Source: Mansonella perstans (taxonomy: Eukaryota; Nematoda; Chromadorea; Rhabditida; Onchocercidae). Taken from it: 64,000 nucleotides of DNA. The stretch's first letter is position 1, and each line of letters begins with the position of its first letter. The notes beneath the pieces were generated by a model. That model ran no database searches. It had not been told where the DNA came from and worked only from the letters and a program-made list of their open reading frames with translations. Positions 27,841 through 38,863 of this stretch are shown here, piece after piece. Location of the stretch: assembly GCA_037074765.1 (NCBI GenBank), contig JBAMDO010000051.1:221815-285814 (forward strand). Direction: 5' to 3'. The translations under genes were made by a program, and so were the position numbers.

Positions 27841-28338
27841 ACAGCAACAGCAACAGTGGCAGCAGCAACAGTTTTCACAGCCACAGCATTTAGGTTTAGA
27901 ATTTTATTTTATTTTAATTTAATTTATTTTCAAAATTTCCATCAGTTTTATAAAAGATTTTTATAAATATATTGCATTTATTTTATTCCTTGTAAATTCG
28001 ATTCTAGAAAAATGAAAAATAATAAACTTTTAATAGAATGCATTCCAAATTTAAGTTTAAAACTTTAAATTGAATTATTAAATTAAATGATCTGAAAACT
28101 GAAAGAGAAGAAAAAGAAGAGAGAGAAAAAAAGCAATAAATTCTTAGAAACAAATAAATATGACAAAATATTATTTTAATTTAATTTATTAGGTATGCAA
28201 TCGGCAACATTAAATCCATTAAAATCATCAAATCCGATTATCATCAATCTCGACAAAATATCAAAAAGTTTATTTAGTAGCCTTTTTGGCAATCAAAGGT
28301 TTTTTTTTTCTGCCAGAATTTATCACTTCTTTTTATAA
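20406..28338 (+). CDS. Secreted glutamine-rich low-complexity protein, 810 or 716 aa
   Basis: I do not recognise a family. Exons: 20406-20477, 20707-20851, 23503-23640, 24005-24138, 24206-24319, 24977-25099, 25179-25248, 25482-25586, 25807-26213, 26376-26537, 26640-27287, 27444-27473, 27755-27893, 28193-28338; all phases join, giving 810 residues. Exon 1 is a signal peptide (MNHYSFYLFALFLTSVCMIG), so the protein is probably secreted. Residues 25-163 are Pro-rich, 164-436 charged and repeat-free, 437-490 almost pure polyglutamine, and 491-706 a tandem array of VQYQPQQQQ-type units followed by an acidic segment (REIEEYDHFWENQR). A second polyQ patch lies at about 730-755. If the exon 11 donor (GTTAGT at 27288) is skipped, translation stops at 27320 with an AATAAA 18 bases later, giving a 716-aa form. 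Cys is rare. A structural, eggshell, sheath or cuticle role is possible but unproven. Confidence 0.75.
21264..22017. mobile_element. Foldback (long inverted repeat) element in intron 2
   Basis: Two long arms are inverted copies of each other. The left arm begins TAATTGGTCATTC near 21264 and the right arm ends GAACGACTAATTA near 22017. Matching blocks include TTAAGAAA[T/C]CGTTGTTTATGCA, then GTTTGATT..TTTGATTTTT, then GATATTCTTATAT, then TTTGTTATTGCTA. The arms diverge by small indels, and the left arm carries an extra reiteration of GGAATATTCTTATATAGA. No transposase is seen, so it is a non-autonomous element. A TA target duplication, as in Tc1/mariner, is compatible with the flanks but not certain. 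Confidence 0.8.
26376..26520 (+). repeat. CAA/CAG microsatellite encoding polyglutamine
   Basis: Exon 10 of the Q-rich gene begins with CAG CAG and then long uninterrupted CAA runs with scattered CAG and single His codons. The longest pure CAA run is about 26 codons. It is in frame and should be length-variable between individuals. Confidence 0.9.
26775..27200 (+). repeat. Coding 27-bp repeat, VQYQPQQQQ units
   Basis: About a dozen imperfect 27-base units (some 21-33) encode a nine-residue motif with Tyr between Gln blocks: [VLP]QYQ[PLT]QQQ. Units near 26820-26950 are almost identical and later units diverge (for example LQYFQYQSQL, PIQYQTEQQ). The array has stayed in frame, so selection on the protein is likely. 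Confidence 0.9.
27338..27343 (+). terminator. Poly(A) signal after the early stop of the Q-rich gene
   Basis: AATAAA lies 18 bases past the stop codon at 27318-27320. It supports a shorter mRNA in which exon 11 is terminal and the exons at 27444, 27755 and 28193 are not used. Confidence 0.5.
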
Positions 28339-31300
28339 TCTTAGCCAGAAATTTAAGTCCTTGTTATAGGTGACAAACCAAGGCAGATGTGACAACTGTG
28401 TTAGGACAGTAATTATTCTAATCATTCAACAATATTATCATCAGATGTAAAGCTAGGTTTCTAGTAACTAATATTTCGAATTATTCCAATTCTTTTTAGA
28501 TCATTTAGCAAAATAATGTAATTAAAAATTATTGATCGGCGGAAACTTTCAGGAAAAAAAATTTAAGAAAGTAAATTATATCCTTGATAATTAACGAAAA
28601 AAATAGTTTAACTGTCACAATAAATTAATGAAATTCGTGTAACACAAATTTTTATTCGCTTAGAAATTATGGCTAAAAAATCTTTTTCGGAAAAAATTTA
28701 ATAATTTTATGTGCAGCATTTCTAAATAATGAGCGACACAAAATTACACATTAATAAATTAGTAGCGCTCATAATTAGCAAATTCAAAAAATCCAATTTT
28801 ATTTCAATCATTTTTACAGGACTTGAAATGTGATTGAAATAATCGACCAGTGGTTGTTCGATTTATCATTATTAAGCTTTATCGATGGTCAATTTGTGAC
28901 AAGATGGAAGATTGCTGCAACGAAGTAATTTGGTGATTACTATAAATATCCTAATTTTACAATTAATAAATGCTAACTAGCAAAATTTAAAAATGATATT
29001 TTCAGGAAAAAAAAATTTTAAGACGGCATTTTGAGGAAAAAAAAGTTAAAAAAGCAGTTTTATTTCATCTACTACTGTTTGTACATTCAACGGATTTAAT
29101 GCTCGGATTTTGTTTAATTCCGTTACAGAATTTCATCCTTAAATAAACTGAACATTATCCAAAGAATTCTGATTGTTGAATGATTTCGGTAAATTTATTC
29201 GTAACAAAGATTAACAAAGATTTTGCTACAATTCATTTTATGAATTTTGTAATCAAAAAATCAACTAGGAAGACTTAACTAAAAGTCAGATTTAAATTTT
29301 TTGAAAAATGAAAGTGAAATTTCAGGATCCACCCAATTTCTAAGTTTTTTGATTTAAAATTAAAAAAGCAAAACAAATATTTGATTAATTAGAAGTTTTT
29401 GTTCATATTTATTAAAAGAAATAATCATTTTTATTTCATTTATGAAATTCCAAAAAAAAAAAAAATTGGAAAAATTATCGAAATATTTTACAATTTATAT
29501 TCTTGATTATATCAGATTTCAAGATATTTGATTGAAAATATCATTTTAAAAAAGAAACCATAACTTAATTGATTCCTCAATGCTTGTCAATAATCCATTA
29601 GTCCATTTATGTTTGACCAATCGCGGACTGAAATGCATGCATGCATTTAAATTTAAAATCTTTTCCTTTCATTTTGATTCATAAAATGTATTGCCAGAAT
29701 TCTCGGGAAAAGCATCACACAATTTCTATGAATTTGTACCGTTATGTTATGTCATTTAAAAGATGCTCTATTGATTGTTTATCAGTTTTTCCTTTTTTCT
29801 TTTTTGTAAGAAATCTGAAAGAAAAGAAGAGAAAAAGAAAGAGATAAGAAATTAAGTAAAAATTATTTTGCAAACATTCAAGTGATCATTTGAGACTTTT
29901 TTTCAAGTTTTTTTATAAAATTTATTTTAATTCGTTAGGTAAAATGCAATTAAATTTTTTATCGAAATTAAATACCTTAGCAAATTTTAATTACTAATTT
30001 TAAGAAATAATTTATCGTTTTATTTTCATCCATTTACTTTGCTTCAATTTTTTATTGTAATAAATAAACGAATCTTTCCGTTGTTGTCAAATTGTAAAAA
30101 GGTGTTAAATTATTATTATGAAATATCAATATCTGTCAATAGAATGTATGAATTTGTTAATTTAAATCAAATAACAATTTATGCCAGTGACTAATGTCAA
30201 CATGTCGTCAACAAGTTCGTTTCATATTGATGAACACAATGATTCACAAACGTTGAACTTAGAAATAACTATTGAGTTGCTTCACTATAGATTTTAATAG
30301 AATTTTAACAAATGTTTGAATTTTTTCCGGAGAATTTGAACATTTATCTCTCCATATATATATTTGAAAAGTTCAGAAATTCAAAAAAAAAAAAAATCAA
30401 AAAAAAAATTGGTTAATATTAAATCAGAACTTTTGCAGAAACATTTGCCAAATGAAAAATGGATCGCTAAATACAGAAAAAATGAAAATATTTTAATATT
30501 TATGGAATCATGCGTAGATTAAATTAGCTCTTTAAAAGATAAGAAAAAATTTAATTTTTTAAAGTTTTGTTCCTTTTTTTTCAATTGAAAGAAGAATTTT
30601 GAAGCATAAAATTTTAATAAATGGGTATGTTGCAAAATTATACATGTTTAATTTTCATCCTGATGAAAAATTAGCATAAAAATGCTAATTTTGAAAGTAT
30701 TTTTTATTTTATGTAAAATTTCACACACCACTGACTGAGTGATAGTAAAGAGCTAAAGTAAAATGAAATTTCCGGCATTTTTCAGTAAGTGTTTGAGTTA
30801 GCTGGACGGTCTGTTGAATTTTTTACCACTTGTTAGGCTTAATTTTAAAGGCACGCATTTCATGATTGCTTTTTTTTTGATTTCGTGTTTTTGAATTTTA
30901 TTTTTTTTTTTTATAATGTTGTGTATGAATGCATGCAATCATCTCAATTGATCGGAGAATTTTTGCTTTGAGATGGTAGAATTTCATATGAAATCAAAGA
31001 GGGGTGAAGTTTCGTATGATTACTTCTGATTTTTAACAATTGCAATCTTGTAAAGTTACAAGATGAGTGAAAAATGTATATGATGAAATTGCTTTGGACA
31101 TTGTTAATTTCTCAATGCAAATTTCTATCATATTTGATACATTATCTTTAAAAGTAACAGATTCCAATTATGGCAACATTTAATCTTCTTTCATTAAAGA
31201 TAATTAATTTTCCTGAAAATCTGCAAAAAAACAAAAAGGAATTCTCCTCCCATCAATTCTTCTACTATATAAATAGAGCAATCAATTGATCTCATCCGTT

Positions 31301-31426
31301 TTCCTTTATTTGAGCATAGAAACTTCTCCCAGTCAAAGTGATGAAACCATTCCATCAAAGTATCCGAACAATAATTATTTCATTTTTCATTTATTAAGAT
31401 AATACGCTTGAATTAAGATTAAATTA
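28339..31426. other. Intergenic AT-rich DNA between two plus-strand genes
   Basis: No supported exon on either strand. The 60-70-codon frames here lack splice context and recognisable protein features. A short TATATA run lies near 30354-30362 and poly-A runs near 29450 and 30390. Confidence 0.45.
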
Positions 31427-33487
31427 ATGCCGGGAAATTTCGATAACGAAGCTATGGTGCTGCTAGCACTTACCTGCATAACCTTTATCATCATCATATT
31501 ACGCATTATACTTGAGCTTTGGCAGTATACAATCAGAAATGAAAATGGTTTAACTGAATGGATGGTACTGATTGTTTCACTGGATATTTTAACAAATTAT
31601 TATAACAATTGAAATTTCATTTTAAACAATTTATATATTCGAAAAGTAATACTTTCCAGTAAAACTAAAAGGGAAGAAAAAATAAACGCCAATAAGATAT
31701 TAACTTGCTTAAAATTTTTCAAAATTTGAGAATAAGTTGAAATTTTTTGCAGAACAACAAATATTGTAAAAATAATTTTAAAAAAAAAAAAAAAAAAAAA
31801 AAAAGTATTTGCTTAATAATATTACCACTCGGTAAAGTTTTAGCTTATGTATTATGATAACATGATCATTGCAGCATTTAAAAGCCGACAAATTATAATG
31901 AAACCAAAAATATTCTAAAGTCAATGATAATTACTTAATTTCAACTTCACATTAATAATTTAGCCAATAATGGAATGTTACCCTTACACTTCTTAAATTA
32001 ATGACTCAAAATAGCAATTTAGCTCATTTTTACTTCCTCCAATCGATATTATGTAAACAATAAACTTAGCTTATTTCAAAAAAAAAAAAAAAAAAAGAAA
32101 AAGGTACTAAATGACTAAAAAAAATTTTGAGAAATTTTTTGATCAGTTTTTGTTAAAACCTTCCGAGAGCTAATTATGATAATAATATATATAGGTATTA
32201 CTTACTAACCAAATAATTTCGACAAAATTATTAGCCAGAAAGGTAAGCATTAAAAGTTATCACATTTGAAGTGTTTGCCTCTTTTTTTCAGAGGCGACCA
32301 CCCTCACCGCTTCAAAATGTAGCAGTTGTGAGTGGTGATGGAACGCAACAACAACGTTCCCACTCATCATCTATTTCGCAAAATAGGCATAGATCTAATG
32401 AAAGGTCAATGAAGCGTAACCATATCACTGTTATCATTAATTTATTCAAAGTGATAATGAGTTTTTGTATTTGTTTTCTTTTAAAATAGTTCATTGTAGG
32501 CCTGATTATAATGTGAACCGTGAAACAGTTTTGCTTGATTCAACGTTGGAAGGCACTAATATGATCAAACATGGTATCAGTTATGCAATAGTTTAGTTTA
32601 AAAAAGCAAAAAAAAATTTCAGGAAATGTTTTTTTTTTAACATAAACCGTTTTCTCTTAGATTTGATTTATAATCACACATTGAATGGAAGGAAATTACC
32701 CAGAAAATTTTACAAATTAATAAAAAATTTTCATTTTTTTAAATTAAAAATTCAAAAAAAAAAATTAAAGTTTCCAGAAATAAAAATTAGTTAATTTCAA
32801 TGATAACAATTTCATTGCTACACTTATAAATTTAATTTTAAAGAAAACTATATTGTTTAAACCAATACATGAAATTAGATATATCAAAACTATTCCATTC
32901 CAAAATGTCAGGCTTGAGAAATCCTGAATAATATAAATAATAGTTTAAGATTAATATTCTCTTCATCTGCATAAAAAAACAATTTGAGAAATGGAGCTAA
33001 GATTGTTTTATTTCAAAAATTTTAAACTGATAAAAGAAAAATTTGCAGATTATTCAAATGTCGCAAAATCCAAACAACAAACGGATGACGGTAAATATGC
33101 ATATCAATTATATACGATAATAAAATCATGAAACAGTAATAGTAATAATCACCACTTCTTGCTCTAATTAATTATAGTTGACCTTAGCATGATAAGATAG
33201 ACTTGTCCACTGAAAAGGAGTAATCATCTGCTAAGTTTCTTAGTTGAACCGAAGTTTGAAATCTTATTTCAAAACAAAAAAATACAAAATTAGACAAAAC
33301 GAAATGAATAAATGAAATTTCACAACAGTAAATTTAATAATCCAACAAATGTATTCGTCCATTGTCAGATGAATCATTCTGGTATCTTCCACTTGAAGAA
33401 AATGACAAAAGTATGGAGAATCTAAATATTCCACAAACATCAGCTTATGGAATGCGAAAAATTGGCAAAAAAAAATACATCGAGTAA
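31427..33487 (+). CDS. Unrecognised single-pass membrane protein, 161 aa
   Basis: Exons 31427-31564, 32292-32404, 32500-32573, 33049-33090 and 33369-33487 join in phase to 161 residues. The N-terminus is short and acidic (MPGNFDNEA), followed by a hydrophobic helix at residues 11-30 (VLLALTCITFIIIILRIILE), which would serve as an uncleaved anchor. The remainder is hydrophilic and Ser/Gln/Arg-rich (RRPPSPLQN, RSHSSSISQNRHRSNER), then PDYNVNRETVLLDSTLEG and a basic tail ending KIGKKKYIE. The length, the single N-terminal anchor and the tail suggest a small adaptor or accessory subunit, but I recognise no family. An AATAAA lies 20 bases after the stop. A possible alternative last exon is listed at 34814-34890. 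Confidence 0.65.
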
Positions 33488-33507
33488 TTTTACAATTTAA
33501 AATCAAA

Positions 33508-33513
33508 AATAAA
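33508..33513 (+). terminator. Poly(A) signal
   Basis: AATAAA 20 bases downstream of the stop of the 161-aa membrane protein gene. Confidence 0.5.
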
Positions 33514-34813
33514 TTATACATTACAAGTGGTTAAATGAAATGTTTAAATAATTATTACAGAAATTACTTGCTGAAGGTTAGACATAAACAAATACGTACA
33601 GAAATTTCTGTTATCAAAGCAATGATAAAATGTTATCAATTAACAGCAAACGATTAGTAATCGAATTGCAATAGACATACAAATTAGAAAGGATAAAAGT
33701 AAGCAAGAAATAGTAATAATATTCATAATAATAATTGAGTAAGGAATATTTCGAAATTGCAATCCATTAAAATAATAGATCATCTATATGAGAAAAAACT
33801 TTAACTAAGAAACTTTCAAAATAATTTGAACCGTAATAAAATAGTTTCTAAATTTTCACAGTCTTGAAGTAGTGCCAATTTTTTTCTCGAACAAAGCTTA
33901 GATTTTCAAAAATACAACTGTTTACAGCAATTCTCATTTGGGATACACCTTTGATGACATTGAAATGTACGATTGAATTTTATTCCTATATACTTAAAAA
34001 GTCATTCATCAAGGACCATTTCTTTCTATACCCATTATATGTGAAAAATTCAAAAATCTACTTATTTCTTAAGAAATTTCCTGCCACTTCTTTTCCTCAA
34101 TTAATTAAAAAAAACAATTAAAAAAAAAAAATTATTATTGAATTCCAGTGATACAAATATTGGCTCACCAGAATCCAAAGCACGAGAACAAAAATCTGGT
34201 GAAAAGATAGAGTACGTATTTTTTACTACATCATCTACATAAATTTCAAATTTAAGAAATTCGAAAAAAAGAAATTTTATAAAAAATTAAGAGTGTTTGA
34301 AAGTTTCTGTAAATTATTCAATGAAAAAAATTGCAATGAAATAGCACAAATGGCAAAAACAGCTTTGAAATATGTGGCATCTTTTTTTTTTCGGGTTTAA
34401 TTTGATAATTAGAAATGAAATAATAATTAAGAATGCCGAAAAAAACATGTAATGGAAAGGAAGATAAATGCTAATGAATACATTGACCAGATCGAGATAC
34501 AATAAAAGTGATTGTAACAATTAAGCTATAATTATTTGCAAAACCTTCATGTCTGAAGATATTTATGTCTATTTTTTAAACTCTTCTCTTTTAAATTACA
34601 TTTCTGGTAACTAATGAAAACTACCAATAAAATATAACAGCTTGTTCCTTATTATTCTACGCAATAAATTATCAATACAATGACAGCTAAAGATCATATT
34701 TGCTAACAGCCCAAGCTAATTAATTTGTAAGAATTTTTTCTTATCCAATCTCTCAGATTGTTTATGACGAGATATTTGAAAAAGAAATATAAAAGGATTG
34801 GTTTTTTTTTCAG

Positions 34814-34890
34814 ATGAGACTGATAATTTTAGTTTCTGGCATACCCAGCAAAATTTTAAAAATTCGCTTTGTATGAGAAAAATAAATTAA
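34814..34890 (+). other. Candidate alternative last exon of the 161-aa gene
   Basis: After a TTTTTTTTTCAG acceptor, this segment reads in the phase left by exon 4 of the 31427-33487 gene: (G)AT GAG ..., giving DETDNFSFWHTQQNFKNSL and ending CMRKIN then stop. It shares the DE start, an FW pair and an MRKI block near the end with the regular last exon, which suggests an exon duplication used alternatively. The resemblance is short and could be chance. Confidence 0.25.
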
Positions 34891-35205
34891 ATTAAAAAGA
34901 ACTCTGATGAATAAGTTCTACAATGAACATACTACCATATATAAAGGATAAGATGATGTATTTTTTGAAACCTTTATGTCTTTTGCAATTTTAGAAAGTT
35001 ACATCTAATTTTAGAATTAAGTCAAGCTCCAATTACTTCAAATTAAGAAAACTAAAAGATTAAACTTAATGGTAATAGAAGTATTATCCCAGTCCTTAAC
35101 AACCGTAAATTTGGTCTATGCAAAACCGATCTTAGCTGAAGAATTTGGATTACATTCAACAAATGCTTATAAATAGCAAACGGTCAAATATATTTTAATT
35201 ATCAT

Positions 35206-35211
35206 TTTATT
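35206..35211 (-). terminator. Poly(A) signal of the DCC1 gene
   Basis: AATAAA on the minus strand about 100 bases downstream of the DCC1 stop codon at 35313-35315. Confidence 0.5.
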
Positions 35212-35312
35212 AAAGAAAAAAAGCTTTGATAAAACCTTTAACATTAGGGAAACATGTACAAGAAAGTGACAAAAAATGAGAACAATTATTTTAATTGCTA
35301 CATATTTCAAAA

Positions 35313-38300
35313 TTACAACAACACTTCTTTTAGACCGACTAGCACTTTTTCACCGTTCACAGCGGTTGCATGTCGACAGCAGTTGATTAGAAGTTCATTT
35401 AAATGGCGTTTTGTTGGGCATAGATCACTCAGATATTGGTTTATAGCCGATTCTTTCCAAGACTGCCGAAAAGTAAATAGCAATTCCAATCTGTAGGAGT
35501 GATTTTAACTTAAAAAACCGGTATAATAATAGTCTGTAAAAATTATTTTAATTAAGGAATCGGTATGATACTATGATAGTCTTTGTAAGTGTATAACATG
35601 AAAGAATTTGTGACCATACTGACATGAAGATTTTTCCTCTTCAATACAGCTAATGTCCAATTCAAAAAGTTTAGTCAAATTCTGATTCTGTGAAAAAATT
35701 CCAGAAATAACGACCAATTCCTTCCTCCAAGTAATGAAATTGCGAACACGGCAAGTCCAGTGTAATTTAAGTAAAGTTCGCCACCTCAATTCATACCATT
35801 GCATATGATAGTTTGAAATTCAACGAGATGCGACAAATTTAATATGCCAACCTTTTAACCGGCTCTTCCGGCAAATCTTCAACATTCAAATAACGAATCG
35901 TTTTTCCAGTTGCCAATTCGTCATCAACGAATGCAAGCCCTTCCAAATATTCCTCATGAAATTTAAATAAATAAAGATCTAAAATGGAGATTATTGAATT
36001 CTTTCTTTTTACATCTATAACCTAATCTGGCTTTGACTTTGTCACTTCGTTATTTTTCATTAAAGAAGAAAACATTTAGCGGACTCGCATCTAACACTGA
36101 GTAAAAATTTAAGGAGAATATGAAAATCGTAATTTGATAAAATATAAATGTAAACCACTTTGAACTCAACACCAATCGGTAAAATTTGTTGCAGAGTCTT
36201 TTCGAAAGTGTCATATTCAAATTTCACTGCTGCACGAAGAAGTTGTGAAATCTTTGCACGACAAATTGCTTTTTCGTTGATATGATATGTCTTTGCACCA
36301 TTTTCTGAAATTCAAAACTAAAGCAATGCCATGAATTTTTTGTTTCCTTTATATTTAAAAATTCAGACGATATTTCATTGTAAATAATTCACGGACAAAT
36401 TAGCTGTTAACTGCATTAATAAAAACTAACTCATAGACTGTTTATGTCCGGAAATTGATGCATGAACATTCAGGTCATAATTTTACCAGACTGAAAGATT
36501 TAGATGATCGAAGAAAATATCCAGTATCGCGACGAACTAACAGTCATCAATAAAACTCCAAAAAATCCGAATACCTTCAATAACATTGCAGTATGTTTTA
36601 ATCAACCAATTAATTGCTTCAACAAGAATGTTTTTGTCTGGTATATGATTTTTCAAAGCTTCTTTCAAGCATTCCAACCCAACAGATTTAAGAATGATGC
36701 CGGGTTCTTCATCATCATCCAGACAATCCACAAGCACGGCTACAAGGCGATCTTGGAATTCTGCTGATAACATCCGTACACATTCTACAAAAATTAGTTT
36801 ATATTATACTAACGTCATTTCCCACAATCATTCCTTAGCGTTCAAACTCCTTCAGTACAAAAAAAAAAAAAAAAAACTGTGCAATTAACAGACCGTTTAA
36901 AGTTATTACAGGCATGCGTTCGAGAGCTTTATGTAATTCTGCTTCACTCATTTGAACAACGTTCAGTAAATCTCCAAAAGTGTATCTGAAATTTTATCTT
37001 ATGTTCCAGAACATTTAAAATATTAAAAAAAAATTTGTGCTGATATAATGAATTTTTATATCCGGCAAGTAAGATTGGCACAGAACACCAAACCACCTAT
37101 CATTTGGATATTAAAATCAGCCAAAAACTAATACAAACCCTCTAAAGAATGCAAATGAATTTCCCGCGCTCAAAATCGTTCAGCTGATCACTGATACTAG
37201 CTGTATATAACTTAAACAGCACTATATTACTTACAATTTATTATTCATATTAAATTCTTCATCCCATTCCAGTTCACTTTCATGCAGCTTTTCTTTCAAC
37301 CGCTGAACTGGTACATAGGACATTTGTCGTAGTTCCATAAAATTACTTTTCATTCCAATAACCTATAGAAACAATAATTTTAGAGAAAAATGTATAATTA
37401 TCTAATTTAAAAGGATCAAGTAGCTTAAAACACTTTATGCACACCAACAATTCTTTCAACTCTTAATAAACATATTTCAAATAACCTGCATAGAAATTAA
37501 ATTTTCAATAATAGGATCCCACGCTTATCTTTTTCAAATAATAGTCTTAATAGCGATTGAATGAAATGAAAGTAAATTTTGGCATTCAAATAACGTTAAA
37601 AAATAGTACCTTTCGAATCGTTTTACTGTTTTTATTCGCATTCGCTTCATCATTAAAATGAAACTCTGGCAAAAGTAATATCACATTTGATGTTACCACT
37701 TCCTTTACATCAAATGTAGAATCATAGGTACACAAAACAGGATTATCTTCTTGATCACCACGAATAACAAGCCTGAAATAAGTTTTAGATACTTGAAGCT
37801 ATCTAACTGCGAAATTTTAGCCTTTATTGTATCCTTATTTTATGCCAAAGACATCTTTAAATCTTTTTTTATTTCCGCGAAGAAATCCAAAATGCTTACT
37901 GTTCACCGGTTATTATTCGGTCAGCTAATGCGGGACTAATTTCTAGCAGACGATATTCTCCAGAAAGTAATGGTGATGCAAATTCTAAACATTGCAATTC
38001 GGTCTGTAAAAGAAAAAATAATAGCCAAGTAAAAAAAAGACCAATAGTAAGCAAAGCTGATGATTAAATAATATTCAAAGTTGAATGCAAGATTTTTGTT
38101 ACCCTCTAAATTACTTCAGAAGGTAAATTTATGAAATGTCAAATGTATTTATGACCTCTAGATTACTGTCGAATGAATTAGAAATCGCTTCAGTCAAATT
38201 TTTTCCTGTAATTTCATTATTCTGGATGGGAACTTCCATGTGCACGTTGCTTGTCTGAAAAGAACTCCAAAATGAATGTTTCTAAAATATACACTTAAAA

Positions 38301-38854
38301 AATTTTAAGAGCAACTAGAAAATGAATATGAATCATCATTCTCTTTACTTCATAAAAAAAAATTCAATCTTTAAGTTTCTATGTTAGTGAACTATAACTT
38401 TGTATTTAAATTACTTGTTATTTTATAGTTTGCAATTTTTTGCAAGTATCACATACTCAGTCAAGTTCAACCATAACTTTTTCATTCACAGTATTCTTCA
38501 GTTGCTTTAGATATTCTTAGGTATTGCTGCTTAAAGTCGATGTGTAAAAAGGTAGGTAAGGATAATTGAGGAAGACTGACGGTAAGGTTTGAAGGAGGGA
38601 TTAATTTTTCCTATTCATTACTTTCTCCCTTTAATAGCTGTTTCAGTTTTTTGCTCGGCTTACGTTTTAAAGCTATATCCAATTTAAATTATGCGTAATG
38701 ATGATATGTTAGAAAACAAGTTTTTTATTACAAATGTTTTTTTTTGAAAGAAAGAAAAACTGGATGGAAAAGTTAACAAACTTACAGAGGTAGCATTATG
38801 TTCAACATTTTCCTCCAAATGTTTGTTCTCGATTCTCTTCACAAATCTATCCAT
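35313..38854 (-). CDS. dscc-1: Sister chromatid cohesion protein DCC1 homologue
   Basis: Ten minus-strand exons: 38854-38786, 38254-38156, 38003-37900, 37772-37610, 37362-37235, 36985-36894, 36784-36575, 36304-36173, 35978-35852, 35490-35313. All phases join, giving 433 residues (human DSCC1 is 393). DCC1 pairs with CTF8 on CTF18 in the alternative RFC that loads PCNA during replication and cohesion. Family blocks in order: EYRLLEISPALADRIITG and LVIRGDQEDNPVLCTYDSTFD (N-terminal part), TSNVILLLPEF, then YTFGDLLNVVQMSEAEL, the winged-helix part with KAICRAKISQLLRAAVKF, EDLPEEPVKR, and the C-terminal SWKESAINQYLSDLC. The first 50 residues are poorly conserved and Asn-rich. Two donors are weak (GTCTGT after exon 6, GTGTTG after exon 8) but are the only phase-compatible ones. 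A TTTTAG nine bases before the ATG suggests trans-splicing. Nuclear housekeeping gene. Confidence 0.92.
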
Positions 38855-38863
38855 ATTATTTGG

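Larger units (their letters stand above)
33488..35205. other. Gap between convergent genes, with possible exons
   Basis: Mostly AT-rich. Two short segments have exon-like boundaries on the plus strand: 34149-34211 (after TTCCAG, before GTACGT; reads DTNIGSPESKAREQKSG in one frame) and 34814-34890. The first does not join in phase with the membrane-protein gene as modelled. Confidence 0.3.

Noticed and set aside
35571..35804. 77-codon minus-strand frame inside the DCC1 gene
   Set aside because: The true last exon (35490-35313) joins exon 9 in phase and matches the DCC1 C-terminus; this frame is intronic.
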